A stretch of DNA of 64,000 nucleotides from CAVZRC01 sp963777695 (GTDB taxonomy: Bacteria > Planctomycetota > Planctomycetia > Isosphaerales > Isosphaeraceae), in assembly GCA_963777695.1 (NCBI GenBank), contig CAVZRC010000003.1, forward strand, positions 4,154,001 to 4,218,000, in the 5' to 3' direction. Positions within the stretch are counted from its first letter, which is position 1; each line of letters begins with the position of its first letter. The translations under genes were made by a program, and so were the position numbers. The notes under the pieces are model-generated. The model had not been told where the DNA came from, did no database searches, and was given only the letters and a program-made list of their open reading frames with translations. This document shows, piece by piece, positions 25,429-36,700 of this stretch.

Positions 25429-28089
25429 TCAGCTCTCCGCCTCGTCACGCCTCGACCGGAATCGCCGGGCCGCCGCCCTCAGCCCCATGGAGAACGCGCA
25501 GACCAACCACGACGACCAGGCGATCGTCGCGATCGCCGCGCCTTCCATGACGTCGCGCGGTTCGTATTCTAGCCGGAGGATCCAACGGCCCTCTCCCGGG
25601 ATCTCGACACGCTGCCATCCTCCGGGTTCGCGGAACTTCGAGAACGCCGACTTGACCTCCGCCTCGAATTCGAGCTCTCGGTCCTGTTCGATCCAGAGCG
25701 CCCTCCACTGGGGGTCGTGGAGTTGCGATACAATCACCCAGCCCGGCTCGCTCGCCCAGATCGGGATCGTCCATGACTCGGGACTGGAGGACTCGGCGGG
25801 CAAGGACACGGCCCGATCGAACAGGGGCAGGATCTGTCGAGGGTCGCCCGACCAGTCCTCGAGCACCGACTCATCCTCGATCTCGCTCGACGGCAGGAAC
25901 CAGGCCAAGACCGGTTGGGTCTCCGATCGCCAGATCGAGAATGTCCGCGCCCAGGGCCCCAGGTCGGCCGTCCAATCGCTGCCGTAAATCCAATCGGCCA
26001 GTGCCGGATCCTCGATCCGCTCTCCGGCCTGTTCGGTCCGCCCCACGAAATGATTGATCCGATTCTCCACGGGCGAGAACACTCTCAAACTGGTCCCGGT
26101 CGCCCTCAGCGCCGATCGGACCAGCGGATCGAAGACCGGTCCGCTCATCGGCCCCATCGCAACGCCGGTCAACCCGTCCACGGCCGGCACGTTCAGGGTC
26201 CGATAGTAGGAGACCGGCGCGAGCCCCACCCGCATCGGCATATTCCTCAGCGGATCCACGATCCGGGTCCCGCGCGGTTCCTTCGCCAGCCGCGCCAGCA
26301 AGGGACTCTGCCGGTCGAGCGGTTGGAGGGGGGCCACATCGATCAGTCGATGACGTCCCAGCACCCACAGGTCGAGGAAAGCGATCAGGACGAGCAAGGC
26401 ACGTGCGGTCCGCGTGCGTCCCTTCAGGGCAAGGACCGACAGTACCCACAGCAAGACCAAGAGGACGACCGTCTCCCACAACTCCTTGAGATAAATCGAC
26501 CACCGCCGATTGGCGAAGATCTTGTCATCCACCGGCTTCTGCAATACGGCGGCGAGATTCAAGTCGGAGGGGATATGGGCGTCGACGGGACGACGCGCGC
26601 CGGCCATCACGCGTTCGAAGCCGGGATCCTTCGTCTCGAAGCTCGGATCATCCTTCCAGGGCATCGCCGAGAACGCACGATCGAACCATGCGACCACGCC
26701 CGGCCATCGCATCTTCACCAGTGCCGGGACCTTCGGACCGCTGACCGGTCGGTCGGTGCTGAGTACGGCCAGCTCGACCAGTCCGAGCACCGCGACGATC
26801 CAGACAATCGCCGTCCCGATGAACCACCGGAGCGATCGACCGGGCCGAGGCCACTCCGGCCATCGGTCGAAGCCCTTGCCGGCGAGCATCGCCAGCGCAA
26901 GCGCCGTGGCCAGGCTCCAGCGTGCGGGCGCCCGGAAGAACGAGAAGCCCGGCAGTTCGATCAAGGCCCGGAATCCCGGCGCGTAGGGGCCCAGGCCCAG
27001 GATCACGGTGATCACCACCAGGAACGTCAGCAGCCGCACGCCTGGATCGCGCCGGACCTCGCGCATCACGGTCATGAGGGCCAGGAACAGCGGCACGAGC
27101 CCGACGTACGTGAGGCTCTCCTCGGGCATGGCGTGCAGCGGGTCCCAGACCAGCGGCCTCCACGTGGGGGAGCGATGGAACAGCCCCGGCGCGACGTAAT
27201 TGACCAGATGCAACGGCGTCGCGGCGAAGCCGGAGAGGTATTCGAACCCGCGATGATCGCCCGCCATCTCGGCGAGGCGGGCCGTCGGCCAGAGTTGCAT
27301 CGCCGCCAGGGGGAAGCTCGCCGCCACGGCCAGCACGACAGCCAGGCCCTTGAGCAGGGCCGGGCCGGCCCCCGGTCCTGGAGTGGTCCCCCGCCTCCGT
27401 CCGGCCCGTGCCGCCCCCAAATGCTCGATGAACGTCCACACGACCATGAGGCCGAGCACGACCTGCGTCTCGAACGCGAGCTGGAAGTGGCCCGGCAGGA
27501 GCTGGAGCACAAGGACCAAGCTCAGCACCATCGGTGCCGCGCGGACAGTCTTCGGCGCGTCGGGCGAAAGGATCGACCAGGCCAGACCGAACGCCCAGGG
27601 CATCCAGCAGCCCGTCGTATAGCCCCAGGGATGGGCCAGGTGGATCATGAAGAACCCGCACGCCGACCAGGAGAACGCGGCCAGGGCCGACCCGACCCCA
27701 GAGATACCCATCCGTCGCGAGGCCCAGAACGTGCCCAGGGCTCCCCAGAGCGTATGCAGAACCAGGCTGACGACGTACGCCGTCTCCGTATTCAGATATT
27801 GATAAAGCAAGGCGTGCGGCGGATAGTACACGCCCATCTGGCTCTCGGCCAGTCCGGGAAATCCGTAGCCCCATAGGTCATTCCAGATCGGGATCTGCCC
27901 TTCCTTGAGGGACTCGCTCAGGAAACCCATCAGTCCGAGAAAGAACTGCGTCACGTCCCCACCGACCGGCATTTTCCCTCCAATCCCGATCGGCCAGAGC
28001 CATGCCAGCATGGCCGCCAGCACGGCGAGCGCCGCGACCAGTCGGACGCGGAAGCTGCCACCGATCGGAATCGAGGAATGTTCCGGCAT
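25429..28089 (-). CDS. YfhO-like multi-pass membrane protein
   Basis: 886 residues. The N-terminal half has about a dozen membrane helices: LVAALAVLAAMLAWLWPIGI, then GGDVTQFFLGLMGFL and PIWNDLWGYGFPGLAESQ, a loop with acidic residues typical of GT-C-like glycosyltransferases and YfhO proteins, and later LLTFLVVITVILGLGPY. The C-terminal third is a soluble, beta-rich domain (SYYRTLNVPAVDGLTG, GWVIVSQLHDPQWRALW) ending with one more helix. YfhO family members help glycosylate lipoteichoic acid in firmicutes; in planctomycetes the substrate is unknown, probably a lipid-linked sugar for surface glycans. Four bases separate it from argC downstream, which is likely only operon packing. Confidence 0.82.
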   Translation of the reverse strand: MPEHSSIPIGGSFRVRLVAALAVLAAMLAWLWPIGIGGKMPVGGDVTQFFLGLMGFLSESLKEGQIPIWNDLWGYGFPGLAESQMGVYYPPHALLYQYLNTETAYVVSLVLHTLWGALGTFWASRRMGISGVGSALAAFSWSACGFFMIHLAHPWGYTTGCWMPWAFGLAWSILSPDAPKTVRAAPMVLSLVLVLQLLPGHFQLAFETQVVLGLMVVWTFIEHLGAARAGRRRGTTPGPGAGPALLKGLAVVLAVAASFPLAAMQLWPTARLAEMAGDHRGFEYLSGFAATPLHLVNYVAPGLFHRSPTWRPLVWDPLHAMPEESLTYVGLVPLFLALMTVMREVRRDPGVRLLTFLVVITVILGLGPYAPGFRALIELPGFSFFRAPARWSLATALALAMLAGKGFDRWPEWPRPGRSLRWFIGTAIVWIVAVLGLVELAVLSTDRPVSGPKVPALVKMRWPGVVAWFDRAFSAMPWKDDPSFETKDPGFERVMAGARRPVDAHIPSDLNLAAVLQKPVDDKIFANRRWSIYLKELWETVVLLVLLWVLSVLALKGRTRTARALLVLIAFLDLWVLGRHRLIDVAPLQPLDRQSPLLARLAKEPRGTRIVDPLRNMPMRVGLAPVSYYRTLNVPAVDGLTGVAMGPMSGPVFDPLVRSALRATGTSLRVFSPVENRINHFVGRTEQAGERIEDPALADWIYGSDWTADLGPWARTFSIWRSETQPVLAWFLPSSEIEDESVLEDWSGDPRQILPLFDRAVSLPAESSSPESWTIPIWASEPGWVIVSQLHDPQWRALWIEQDRELEFEAEVKSAFSKFREPGGWQRVEIPGEGRWILRLEYEPRDVMEGAAIATIAWSSWLVCAFSMGLRAAARRFRSRRDEAES

Positions 28090-28429
28090 GTTCCTCTCCC
28101 GCCTGACCTGAACTCTCCAGCTCTCCAGACACCGACGCCGATTCTACTCTCCCCGAGATCATCCGTCGCGCCTTCGGACGTGACCTTTAGGAAATTTTTT
28201 CAAAGGCAGATTCGATTTTACAGGAAGGGAGGGCGGATCGACAGCCTCTCAGACCGTCGCCGACGGCTCAAATATTTCTGGGAACTGGACTTCGGCGATC
28301 ACGCGATGAACTCGAAATGAAATTGGCACGGAAGGTGCCGTAAGTCGGTCGATGACGCGAGGAACTTGAGCGGGATCTCGATGATCCGGGATCCTCGATC
28401 TCTGGAAACCACTCAAGGAGGAGTGAACC

Positions 28430-28624
28430 ATGTTAGTCCTGAGCAGGAAGCTCGGCCAGAGTTTTCATGTGGGCTCGGATGTCCGGATCACGATCGTGAA
28501 GATCGACCGGAACTCGGTGCGGATCGGCATCCAGGCGCCCGACGACGTCTCGATCCAGCGTGAGGAGATCGCTTTCGAAATGCCGGAGCCCCAGGCCCGT
28601 TCCTATGAGGCCGGCGCCGCCTGA
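28430..28624 (+). CDS. csrA: Carbon storage regulator CsrA
   Basis: 64 residues. Begins MLVLSRKLGQSFHVG with the classic CsrA start, then VRITIVKIDRNSVRIGIQAP and SIQREEI, the two RNA-contacting edges (L4, R6 and R44-type residues are present). A strong AAGGAGG lies 9 nt before ATG 28430. CsrA dimers bind GGA motifs in mRNA leaders and repress or stabilise translation. The 290 bp before it (28140-28429) contains A/T-rich stretches and no other gene; it is the natural place for its promoter. A CCCGC-GA-GCGGG hairpin lies just after the stop (28633-28644). Confidence 0.95.
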   Translation: MLVLSRKLGQSFHVGSDVRITIVKIDRNSVRIGIQAPDDVSIQREEIAFEMPEPQARSYEAGAA

Positions 28625-28632
28625 TCGCGATC

Positions 28633-28644
28633 CCCGCGAGCGGG
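28633..28644 (+). terminator. Short GC hairpin after csrA
   Basis: CCCGC, loop GA, GCGGG, 8 nt downstream of the csrA stop. There is no T-run; a weak terminator candidate only. Confidence 0.25.
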
Positions 28645-28791
28645 CCGCGCGTGACTGTTGGACGGACACCATCGGATCGATTATGCTCGCATGAGCGTGA
28701 ACAAGGCGCGGGATGCTCGCCGAGCGACGACCTGGCTCGATGGCTCGGCGGGCCGGATTCTGGCCCCGGTCTCCGGGTTGGCTCGGCATCG

Positions 28792-29936
28792 ATGCGGGTG
28801 GTGATCGCCCCGGATAAGTTCAAGGGGAGCTTGACCGCGACAGAGGCCGCGCAGGCCATCGCGCACGGCGTGGCTCGGGTGGCGCCCGACGCCGCGATCG
28901 ATCAGGTTCCCATGGCCGACGGCGGCGAGGGGACAGTCAACGCACTGGTCGCCGCGACCGGCGGTTCGTACCGTGAGGCGGTCGTGACCGGTCCGCTGGG
29001 CGAGCCGATCCTCGCCCGGTTCGGGGTCCTCGGCGACGGTCAGACCGCCGCGCTCGAGATGGCATCAGCTTCCGGGCTGGTGCTCGTGCCATCCGATCGG
29101 CGCAATCCGTTGATCGCGACCACCCGCGGCACCGGCGAACTCCTCCTGGCGGCCATCGGCGCCGGGGCGCGTCGCGTCATCGTGGGCATCGGCGGCAGCG
29201 CGACGAACGACGGCGGTGCCGGCCTGGGCCAGGCCCTGGGCTACCGTCTCCTCGACAACGATGGGCGCGATCTCGGACCCGGTGGCGGGGACCTGGGTCG
29301 GCTGGCACGGATCGATCCCTCGGGACTTCTCCCCGATCTCGATGAGATCGAGATCCTGGTCGCCTGCGACGTGACCAATCCCCTTTGCGGCCCCAGGGCG
29401 CCTCGGCCGTCTACGGCCCCCAGAAGGGGGCGACCCCCGCGATGATCGAGGTGCTCGACGCCAACATCGCCCACTTCGCCGCGATCGTCGAGCGCAACCT
29501 CGGCGTCTCCATCGCCGACATCCCCGGCTCGGGCGCCGCGGGCGGCCTGGGAGGCGGACTCGTCGCCTTCGCCGCCGGACGGCTCAAGAAGGGCATCGAC
29601 CTGATCATTGGCGCGGTCGGCCTCGCGGGACGCCTCGCCGGCGCCGACCTCTGCCTGACCGGCGAAGGATCCCTCGACGCGCAGAGCGCCTTCGGCAAGA
29701 CGGCCGTCGGCGTCAGCCGGCTGGCGCGTTCGCTCGGATGCCCGACGCTCGCCCTGGCCGGCACGATCGGCCCGGGAGCCGAGGCCGTCCTCGAAGAGGG
29801 CATCGATGCCTACTTCTCGATCTGCCCCGGCCCGATCGGCCTCGACCAGGCGATCGCTCGCGCCAGCGAGCTACTGGAAGAGGCGACGGCGCAGGTTGTC
29901 AGGGCGTTCCTGACGGGACGACGTCCGGCTCCTTGA
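28792..29936 (+). CDS. glxK: Glycerate kinase, GlxK family (frameshifted)
   Basis: Phosphorylates D-glycerate to a phosphoglycerate using ATP. From ATG 28792: MRVVIAPDKFKGSLTATEAA, VPMADGGEGTVNALV, ALEMASASGLVLVP, TRGTGELLLAAIGAGARRVI, VGIGGSATNDGGAG and VACDVTNPLCGP are all family landmarks. At GGCCCC (29391-29394) one C is missing: restoring it continues in the next frame with QGASAVYGPQKGATP, GSGAAGGLGGGLVAF, DLCLTGEGSLDAQSAFGKT and ALAGTIG. Corrected length is about 381 residues, normal for the family. The break is likely a sequence error in a homopolymer. It is first in a run with thiL and tsaE. Confidence 0.9.
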
Positions 29937-29994
29937 TGGTCGGTTTCGACCCGACGGATGATTCGGAGCCGGGAAGACCGGAGAGAACGATGGC

Positions 29995-30951
29995 ATGGTG
30001 AACCCGCATCCCGTCGGCGAATTCGCCCTGATCGACTGGATCCGCCAGAGGCAGGACGCACATCCCGAGGGCTCCTGGACGCGACTCGGCATCGGCGACG
30101 ACTGCGCGATCCTCGGCGTCGGCGCGCCTTCCGACCTGCTCGTTACCACCGACATGCTGATGGACGGCCGTCATTTCCGCCTCGAACTCGATGGTCCCGA
30201 AGCGGTCGGCTACAAGGCGATGGGCGTGAACCTCTCCGACATCGCGGCAATGGCCGGGATTCCCCGCGCCGCGGTCGTTGCTGTCGCACTGCCGCGAGGT
30301 ATCGCGGTCGAGGTGGCGAAGGGACTGCACTCCGGGATGCGGGCGCTGGCCGATCGCTTCGGCGTCGAGTTGGTCGGCGGCGATACCAACGCCTGGGACG
30401 GTCCCTTGGTGATCTCGGTCACCGTGCTCGGCGAGGCGACCCCTCGAGGCGCCGTCCGTCGTTCAGGGGCCAGGTCGGGTGACGCGATCCTCGTCACCGG
30501 CCCACTCGGCGGCAGCTTATTTGCCGGCCGCCATCTCCGACCCGAGCCAAGGATCGCCGAGGCCCTGGCGCTCCACGAGTCGGCGCCGATCCACGCCATG
30601 ATCGACCTCTCCGACGGCCTCTCCTCCGACCTCGGCCACATCCTCGACGAGAGCGGCGGACTGGGAGCGATCCTGGACAGCGGGGCGATCCCGATCCATG
30701 GCGATGCGATCGAGATGAGTCTTCGCGACGGCATCCCCGCGCTGGATCACGCCCTCCACGACGGCGAGGACTTTGAGCTCTGCCTCACGCTCTGCCCCGA
30801 AGACGCCGCTCGGCTACTAGCCGCCCCCCCCTCCCCTGTCCGGCTCTATCGGGTCGGAGAGGTCATCGATCGACCCGGCTTGTGGCTCCGTTCCGACGAA
30901 GGAGTCCAGCCGATCGAGCCGCGTGGATTCGACCACCTTCGGCCCGGTTGA
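29995..30951 (+). CDS. thiL: Thiamine-monophosphate kinase
   Basis: 318 residues. Catalyses ATP-dependent phosphorylation of thiamine monophosphate to the coenzyme thiamine diphosphate. Motifs: GEFALIDWI at the N-terminus, LGIGDDCAIL (metal-binding Asp pair), VTTDMLMDGRHFRL, GYKAMGVNLSDIAAMAG (central ligand helix), LVGGDTNAWDGP, GDAILVTGPLGGS, MIDLSDGLSSDLGHIL and LHDGEDFELCLTL. Length and all motifs are normal for ThiL. It starts 58 nt after the glycerate kinase and is followed 13 nt later by tsaE. Confidence 0.94.
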   Translation: MVNPHPVGEFALIDWIRQRQDAHPEGSWTRLGIGDDCAILGVGAPSDLLVTTDMLMDGRHFRLELDGPEAVGYKAMGVNLSDIAAMAGIPRAAVVAVALPRGIAVEVAKGLHSGMRALADRFGVELVGGDTNAWDGPLVISVTVLGEATPRGAVRRSGARSGDAILVTGPLGGSLFAGRHLRPEPRIAEALALHESAPIHAMIDLSDGLSSDLGHILDESGGLGAILDSGAIPIHGDAIEMSLRDGIPALDHALHDGEDFELCLTLCPEDAARLLAAPPSPVRLYRVGEVIDRPGLWLRSDEGVQPIEPRGFDHLRPG

Positions 30952-30964
30952 CCGGGGGAATCCC

Positions 30965-31450
30965 ATGCAAATGACCCGATTGGCGGACGCCTTGACCATC
31001 GAGATCGCGTCGGAGGATGACACCACTCGGCTGGGACAGGCCCTCGCCGACCTGGTCGAGCCGGGCGTCGTGATCGGACTGGTCGGCCCGCTGGGCGCCG
31101 GCAAGACCCGGCTCGTGCGGGCGATCGCCGAGGCCCTCGGGGTCGATCCGGATGCGATCTCCAGCCCCACGTTCGTCCTGATCCAGGAGTACGTCGGCCG
31201 GATTCCGGTCTATCATCTCGACACTTATCGGCTACCCGATCCCGCCGCCTTCGAAGACCTGGGCGTTGCCGACTACTGGGACGCCGGCGTTTCCCTGGTC
31301 GAATGGGCCGACCGGGTCCAGGGCCTCCTGCCCATGGATCGCTGGATGATCACGCTCGATCCCACCGGTCCGACTGCGCGCTCGGCCCGGATCGAGCTAC
31401 CCCCTTCTGCCCGATCGGTCCTCGGCCGGCTCGCGGAACGCTTGACTTGA
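30965..31450 (+). CDS. tsaE: tRNA N6-threonylcarbamoyladenosine biosynthesis ATPase TsaE
   Basis: 161 residues from ATG 30965, GGGGGAA upstream; a longer frame from 30923 overlaps thiL. P-loop protein of the t6A37 tRNA-modification complex with TsaB and TsaD. Walker A: GLVGPLGAGKTRLVRAIAEA. The SSPTFVLIQEY switch segment, VYHLDTYRLPDP (Walker B-like HxDxYR motif), FEDLGVADYWD and VSLVEWADRV are the family signatures. Genes for partners TsaB/TsaC/TsaD are not in the window. Convergent with the TPR-sulfotransferase, 43 nt apart. Confidence 0.94.
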   Translation: MQMTRLADALTIEIASEDDTTRLGQALADLVEPGVVIGLVGPLGAGKTRLVRAIAEALGVDPDAISSPTFVLIQEYVGRIPVYHLDTYRLPDPAAFEDLGVADYWDAGVSLVEWADRVQGLLPMDRWMITLDPTGPTARSARIELPPSARSVLGRLAERLT

Positions 31451-31493
31451 TCGATCCAGGACAGGCCGCGTCGAGTCAATCCGACCTTCTCGT

Positions 31494-33701
31494 TCATGCC
31501 GGAGGATTCCATCCGAGCCGCGCCATCTCGTCCAGGAACGGTGCCATCTGGCGCTCGTCGTTGCGCCATTTTGCGACCGAGGTCCGGTAAATCGGCTCGC
31601 GGACCTGGGACAGGCTTGCCGTGCGGACTTGTTGACGGGTCTCGTGGAACCTCAGGCAATTCGGTTCCCATTCCAGGCCCACGTATTCGATCAGCCTACG
31701 AGCGTATCCCTCCGGATCCTCGATGACAGACTCGTAGGGGAAATCCAGCCTATCGATCCGCTCGAGGCCCTCCCAGTGGTCCACCACGCGGAGGTAGTCG
31801 ACGAATCGCCGGGCGATTTGCCCCCAATCGTTGGCCCAGCGGATCGAGCCGAAGCAGGTCTGCCAGCAGGATAATGCGACATCTCGGAGATCGCGTTGAC
31901 AGTGGATCACCCTGGCGTTCGGGAAGAGCAAGTGGATCCAACCGAGCATATTCACGTTATCCGGCATCTTATCGACGACGTATGGAGCCGCGCTGTTCCT
32001 GGAGGCGATCTCGGCCAGATAGGATTCGGCACAGGCCCTCAGGCCGAAGGGATCGACGGATTGGAGCGCCGAGAATGGCTCCGAGCCCCCGCGGCCCTGC
32101 AGACAGGGCAAGTCCTGAAACGTCTTATTCAGGAACGTCAGCTCGCCGGCGCCATGGATGGCCGAGTGGGAGGCCAGGATCTGCTCGGTCAGAGTGGTCC
32201 CCGAGCGTGGCAGCCCGACGACGAAGATCGGCCGACGGCTGGCGTGGCCCGTGCCTCCGAGCCTTGCGAGTAAGTTGGCCGAGAAGCCCGCAATGACCTT
32301 GTCGATCCAATCCGTGAAATGGCCCGGTTCATAGGTTTCGTTGCGCTTCAATTGCGCCGCGGACTGCGAATCGTTGGCGACCTGGAAACAGCGTCCCGAC
32401 AACTCATAATTCGAGCGATGGTCATGGACGGCGCCCAGGGCGAAATTCAGTTGCGACCGCGCCCCATCGCCCATGTGTTTCTCGCCGAGCAAGGCCGTCA
32501 TGATCTCCAGCTCATGGTCCGACACCTTACCCTTGCGATGCGTGGCATATTGATAATAAACTTCGATGAGCTTCGGGTGCGAACTCAATGCGATCTCGGC
32601 TTCGGCCTCGGCTTTCTCGAAATCGCCCAGCTCGGAGAAGAGATTCGACAGACCGAGCCGCGGCGCCGTCAATTCCGGATCGATCGCGAGCGCCTTCCGG
32701 AACATCGCCTCGGCCTCCGCCGCCCTCTCGAGCGCAAGTAGACTTGACCCAGGCCGCAATAGCTCTCGGCGTGGCCCGGATCGAGGGCCAATGCGTGGCG
32801 GTATCGGCCCAGCGCGGCTTCGTGGCAATCTTGATCGTGGAACAGGCTCGCATAATTCGCGTGGAACCTGGGGACGTTCGGTTCCAGGGCCAGGGCACTC
32901 ATATAATACTCGGCGGCCTCGGCATACCGGGCCCGGCCTTGCATGGCTTGCCCCATGTTATTGAGCGGCATGGCCAGACCCGGTGCGATGGCCATGGCTT
33001 TCTGGTAGCAATCGAGGGCCTCCTCATAACGACCCATGGCTCGATACACATTGCCGAGATTATTGATGGGATGGGGCCGATCCGGCGTCATCTGGATCGC
33101 CCTCAGACAGCAGCGCTCCGCCTCGTCGAGGTCGTCGATCCGGCCGAGCTCCAGCAAGATCTGGCCGAGGTTCGAAATGGCCCATCGGATTGTCCGGATC
33201 GAGGGACAACGCCCGTCGGAACAGTTCGGCGGCCTCCTTCAGTCGCCGTCGTTCCTGGAGGGCCATACCCAGGTTGATCATGGCCATCGGGAACTCGGGG
33301 CGCAATCGAAGGGCCCACCGGAACGCTTCCTCGGCCGGTTCCAGCCGCCGCTGCGCATGATGGATCAGGCCCAGGCTGTTGAAGGCATCCGGCTGGTCGG
33401 GGTCCAGCGCGATGCCGAGTTTCAACTGGGTCAGGGCCTCATCGAGTCGCCCGCACTCGCGGAGGCATTCGCCGAGGTTGCAGTGATTGGCGGCGTCGCC
33501 CGGCCGAAGGGCGAGGAGCCTGGAGAAATGAACCACAGCCTCCCGATGGTCACCTCTCTGATAGGCAATCACGGCCAGTCCCGCCACCGCTTCGGGATAT
33601 TGTGGGGCGCCGGCGGGAATCGAACGAAAGAAACTCTCGGCCCGGTCCAATTGCCCCAGGCCATGCGAACGCGATGCAAACTCGAGAGCGAACTGACTCA
33701 T
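31494..33701 (-). CDS. TPR-sulfotransferase fusion protein (two frameshifts)
   Basis: About 735 residues after correction. The N-terminal 400 residues are TPR repeats (EAVAGLAVIAYQRGDHREAV, LNNMGQAMQGRARYAEAAEY). The C-terminal part is a PAPS-dependent sulfotransferase domain: RRPIFVVGLPRSGTTLTEQI (5'-phosphosulfate loop), ILASHSAIHGAGEL, NARVIHCQRDLRDVALSCW (3'-phosphate binding), FPYESVIEDPEGYARRLIEY and REPIYRTSVAKW. Two breaks: one extra C near 33181-33183 (plus strand) and one missing base near 32735. Both are in short runs, and the sum keeps the length divisible by three. It follows the beta-helix surface protein by 39 nt and may sulfate a surface glycan or protein. This association is inferred from position. 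Confidence 0.85.
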
Positions 33702-33740
33702 GCTCGTATTCCCTCACCTGAACAGGTTGAAATCATGCGA

Positions 33741-36700
33741 TCAGTTCTTGACCGATAGGGCTCCGCGCGTCGTCGGCATGTTCCTCCGACCGAACGACAC
33801 TTCCTGACGGCGGGCCGCCCAGGTGGGACGCCGGACGTCTTCCTCGGCCCGCGCATCGAGCCGTACCGAGGGCTCCGTCTTCGAGCGGACGATCGCCCCG
33901 GTCTGCCCGTTGAACACCTTCACCGTCCCCGGATGCGAGACGCTCCTGATCTGGATGTCGGCTTCCAGACTTCGACCGGGGACCTCGGATCCGACGAGGT
34001 TGACGGTCATCCCTCCGCTGATGGTACTCTTGGACGTCCACGAGACATCTTTCGCATCCAGATCAGCCACGGAGATCTTTCCCGAGCGATCATTGCTCGG
34101 CGCCAGGATCAACGTCTCGTCCGCTCCTCCGGCGACATCCGCCCCCTCGATAAACAGGCCCTTTCGCAGCCCGGCGGCGACCGATCCCCGAATCTTCCTC
34201 ACGGCGCCCGTTCGCCCATCGACGAAGAAGACTCGGGGCGTCCCCTTCCTGGTCAAGAGGACATAGTCCGTGGTATGGTCACCGTTGAAGTCGAACCGTG
34301 TCACGTCGAACCCACCCTTGTAACTCTTCGGCATGAGCTGATCTCGCCACAACAGCGTACCGCTATCTCTCCGGTTCACGGCCAGCGTACTCGCGGCGGC
34401 ACGGAAGGAGGTCGGAACGGGCCTCAGCTCGAAGTCGAGTTCATTAACAGGCACACCCTCGATGAACTGTACGACAGCGGATCTCATCGAGCGGGGATCG
34501 ATCGTCGAGCCGAGCCCATTGGCGATCTCGGTACCCATGGGGACGACATCGAACGTCGGGATGGGCACTAACTCGATATATCCCATGCCCGAAAAACTCG
34601 TCTGAAATCGGAATGCCCCGCCGATGCCCGTCGTCGCGGTCGCGATCATGGAACCGTTCGCCGAATACAGTTCGACCGTCACACCCAACAATGGGTTCAA
34701 CAGGGCTCCACTCGCGGCGATGGTCGCCGACGACGCGTTGAGTGTCCCCGATGTCATGTAAAGCCCCCCCGATACCGCCAGCGCCGCAGACGTGGAGCCC
34801 TCGCTGAATGCAGTGCCTCCACCCGCATGAGAGTATTGCGCCATCGCCGCGCCGGCCTTGCCGGGCTGGCCAGCAACGCCGCCCGACGCGTTACAGTGGC
34901 ACAGAGGGCCGCTCGAGCTGGCGCCGTTCCCTCCGGCGCCCTCCGCTCCTCCCGCGCCCGGATCGGCCGCATTACCGGAGATATTATCCACACCCGACGG
35001 ACTGTTTAATGTGCCGCCCGCCTGATAAATGCCCCCTCCGAGAGCATTCCCGCCCTGGCCGCCATCACCGCCGGCGCCGCCGTTCTTGTTGTCGCAAGTT
35101 AACTTCGCCTCGTTCACATTATAATGCGTACTCGACGAGCCCTGCCCGCCCTTCTCGCCGGCGCCGCCCGCCTGCCCGCGGACGGTGTTGCCGCTGATGG
35201 ACGTGTTCGAGAGGAGATTTAGAGTGCCACCGCCCAGATAAATCCCACCGCCATAGCCGGACGCACCGTTGCCGCCGCTGGCCCCGGGGTTATTCCAGGT
35301 GGCCGTCTGTCCCTGGTACGACGGCGAGGCGACACCCGTCGGCCCGGCGATGTTCCCCGTGACCGTGTCGCCGTTGAGCGTGAGCGTGCCCGAGTCCTGA
35401 TAGATGCCTCCGCCGGACGTGAGCGAGTATCCGCCGGTGATGTCCAGATCCTGGAGGACGAGCGACCCCGAACCCTCGACATAGAACGTCCGGGCCCAGA
35501 AGCCCTGGACCGTCGCCAGGCCGTTCGTGCCGATGATCGTGATCGTATCGCCCGACGCGACCGATGTCGTGATCGGCTGATACGTGCCCGTCGAACTGTC
35601 GACCAGGTCCAGCAGATAGCTGCCGGATGTGGTGGGCAACATGATCGCCATCGAATTATTATTGGGATAATTCGATGTCATGTACGTTTGACAATAATTG
35701 ACGGCACTCCGGAGCGACCCTGCCCCGCTCGTGAAATAGTTGATGCCCGGCGGGCCATTCTCGCTCACCTCGCCGTCGCCCGTATTGGAGACGGTGAAGG
35801 CGTAATCGTCGCCGCCTGCGCTGGCGCTATTCCCATTGGCCGTCAGCGAATAGTTGACCGTATACGACGTATTCGCGAAGAACGCGATCGCCCCGCCGAC
35901 TCCGTTTGCGGTGCTCGAAATCACGTTATTCGTGAGAGAAATGACGCTTTCAACGGCCAAGCTTGCGCCCGAGTCCAGGCAGATGCCGGCGCCATAGGCA
36001 GTCCCGGCGCCATCCCCGGTGAGGGCATTGCCCGATATCGTCGTGGGCGCCGCCGTCCCACCGTTGAACGTGATCGTCGTCGCGCTGGCATAGATGCCGC
36101 CGCCTTGAATCGTCTGGTCGTCCGCGGCCAGGATCTTGTTATCGAGGACCGTGAGTCCGTTCGTCTTGAGTGTGCCGCCGTAGATGAAGAGGCCACCGCC
36201 GTTGGCAACGCCGGCGGCATTGATTTGATTGCTCGAAACCTTGCCATTCGTGAAGTTGAACGTCTGAGTGTTCGCGAGCGAACAAACGCCCCCGCCGGCC
36301 TCGGTGGCAGTATTTCCGCAGATCGTCGCGTCGTCGGATTGGAACGAGCTGGAATCACACAGGATCCCGCCGCCGAATGAGGCGGAGTTGTTCTTCACGA
36401 CCGTCCCGGCCAGGAGATGAAGTGCTCCGCCGCTATTCTGGTAGAGGCCACCGCCGTAGCCGACCGACGAAGGACTATCGGAGACCTTGTTGCTTGCGAC
36501 GCTGACATCGCTCAGTTCGAGCGTGTCATCCCACGAGAGCAATCCGCCCCCGTTGACGGTGGCCGAGTTGTCCTTGACGAGGGTATGGGCCACGACGGGT
36601 GTGAAATCCGAAAACCAGGCGCCTCCCCCCTGGTACGATTCATTGCTGATGAGTTGCGAGTCATCGAGCTTCAGGGTACCTCCGGACTGGTAGATACCAC

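Noticed and set aside
25915..27876. 653-residue plus-strand frame opposite the YfhO-like gene
   Set aside because: Gln/Arg/His-rich antisense artefact of a membrane protein with conserved segments on the other strand.
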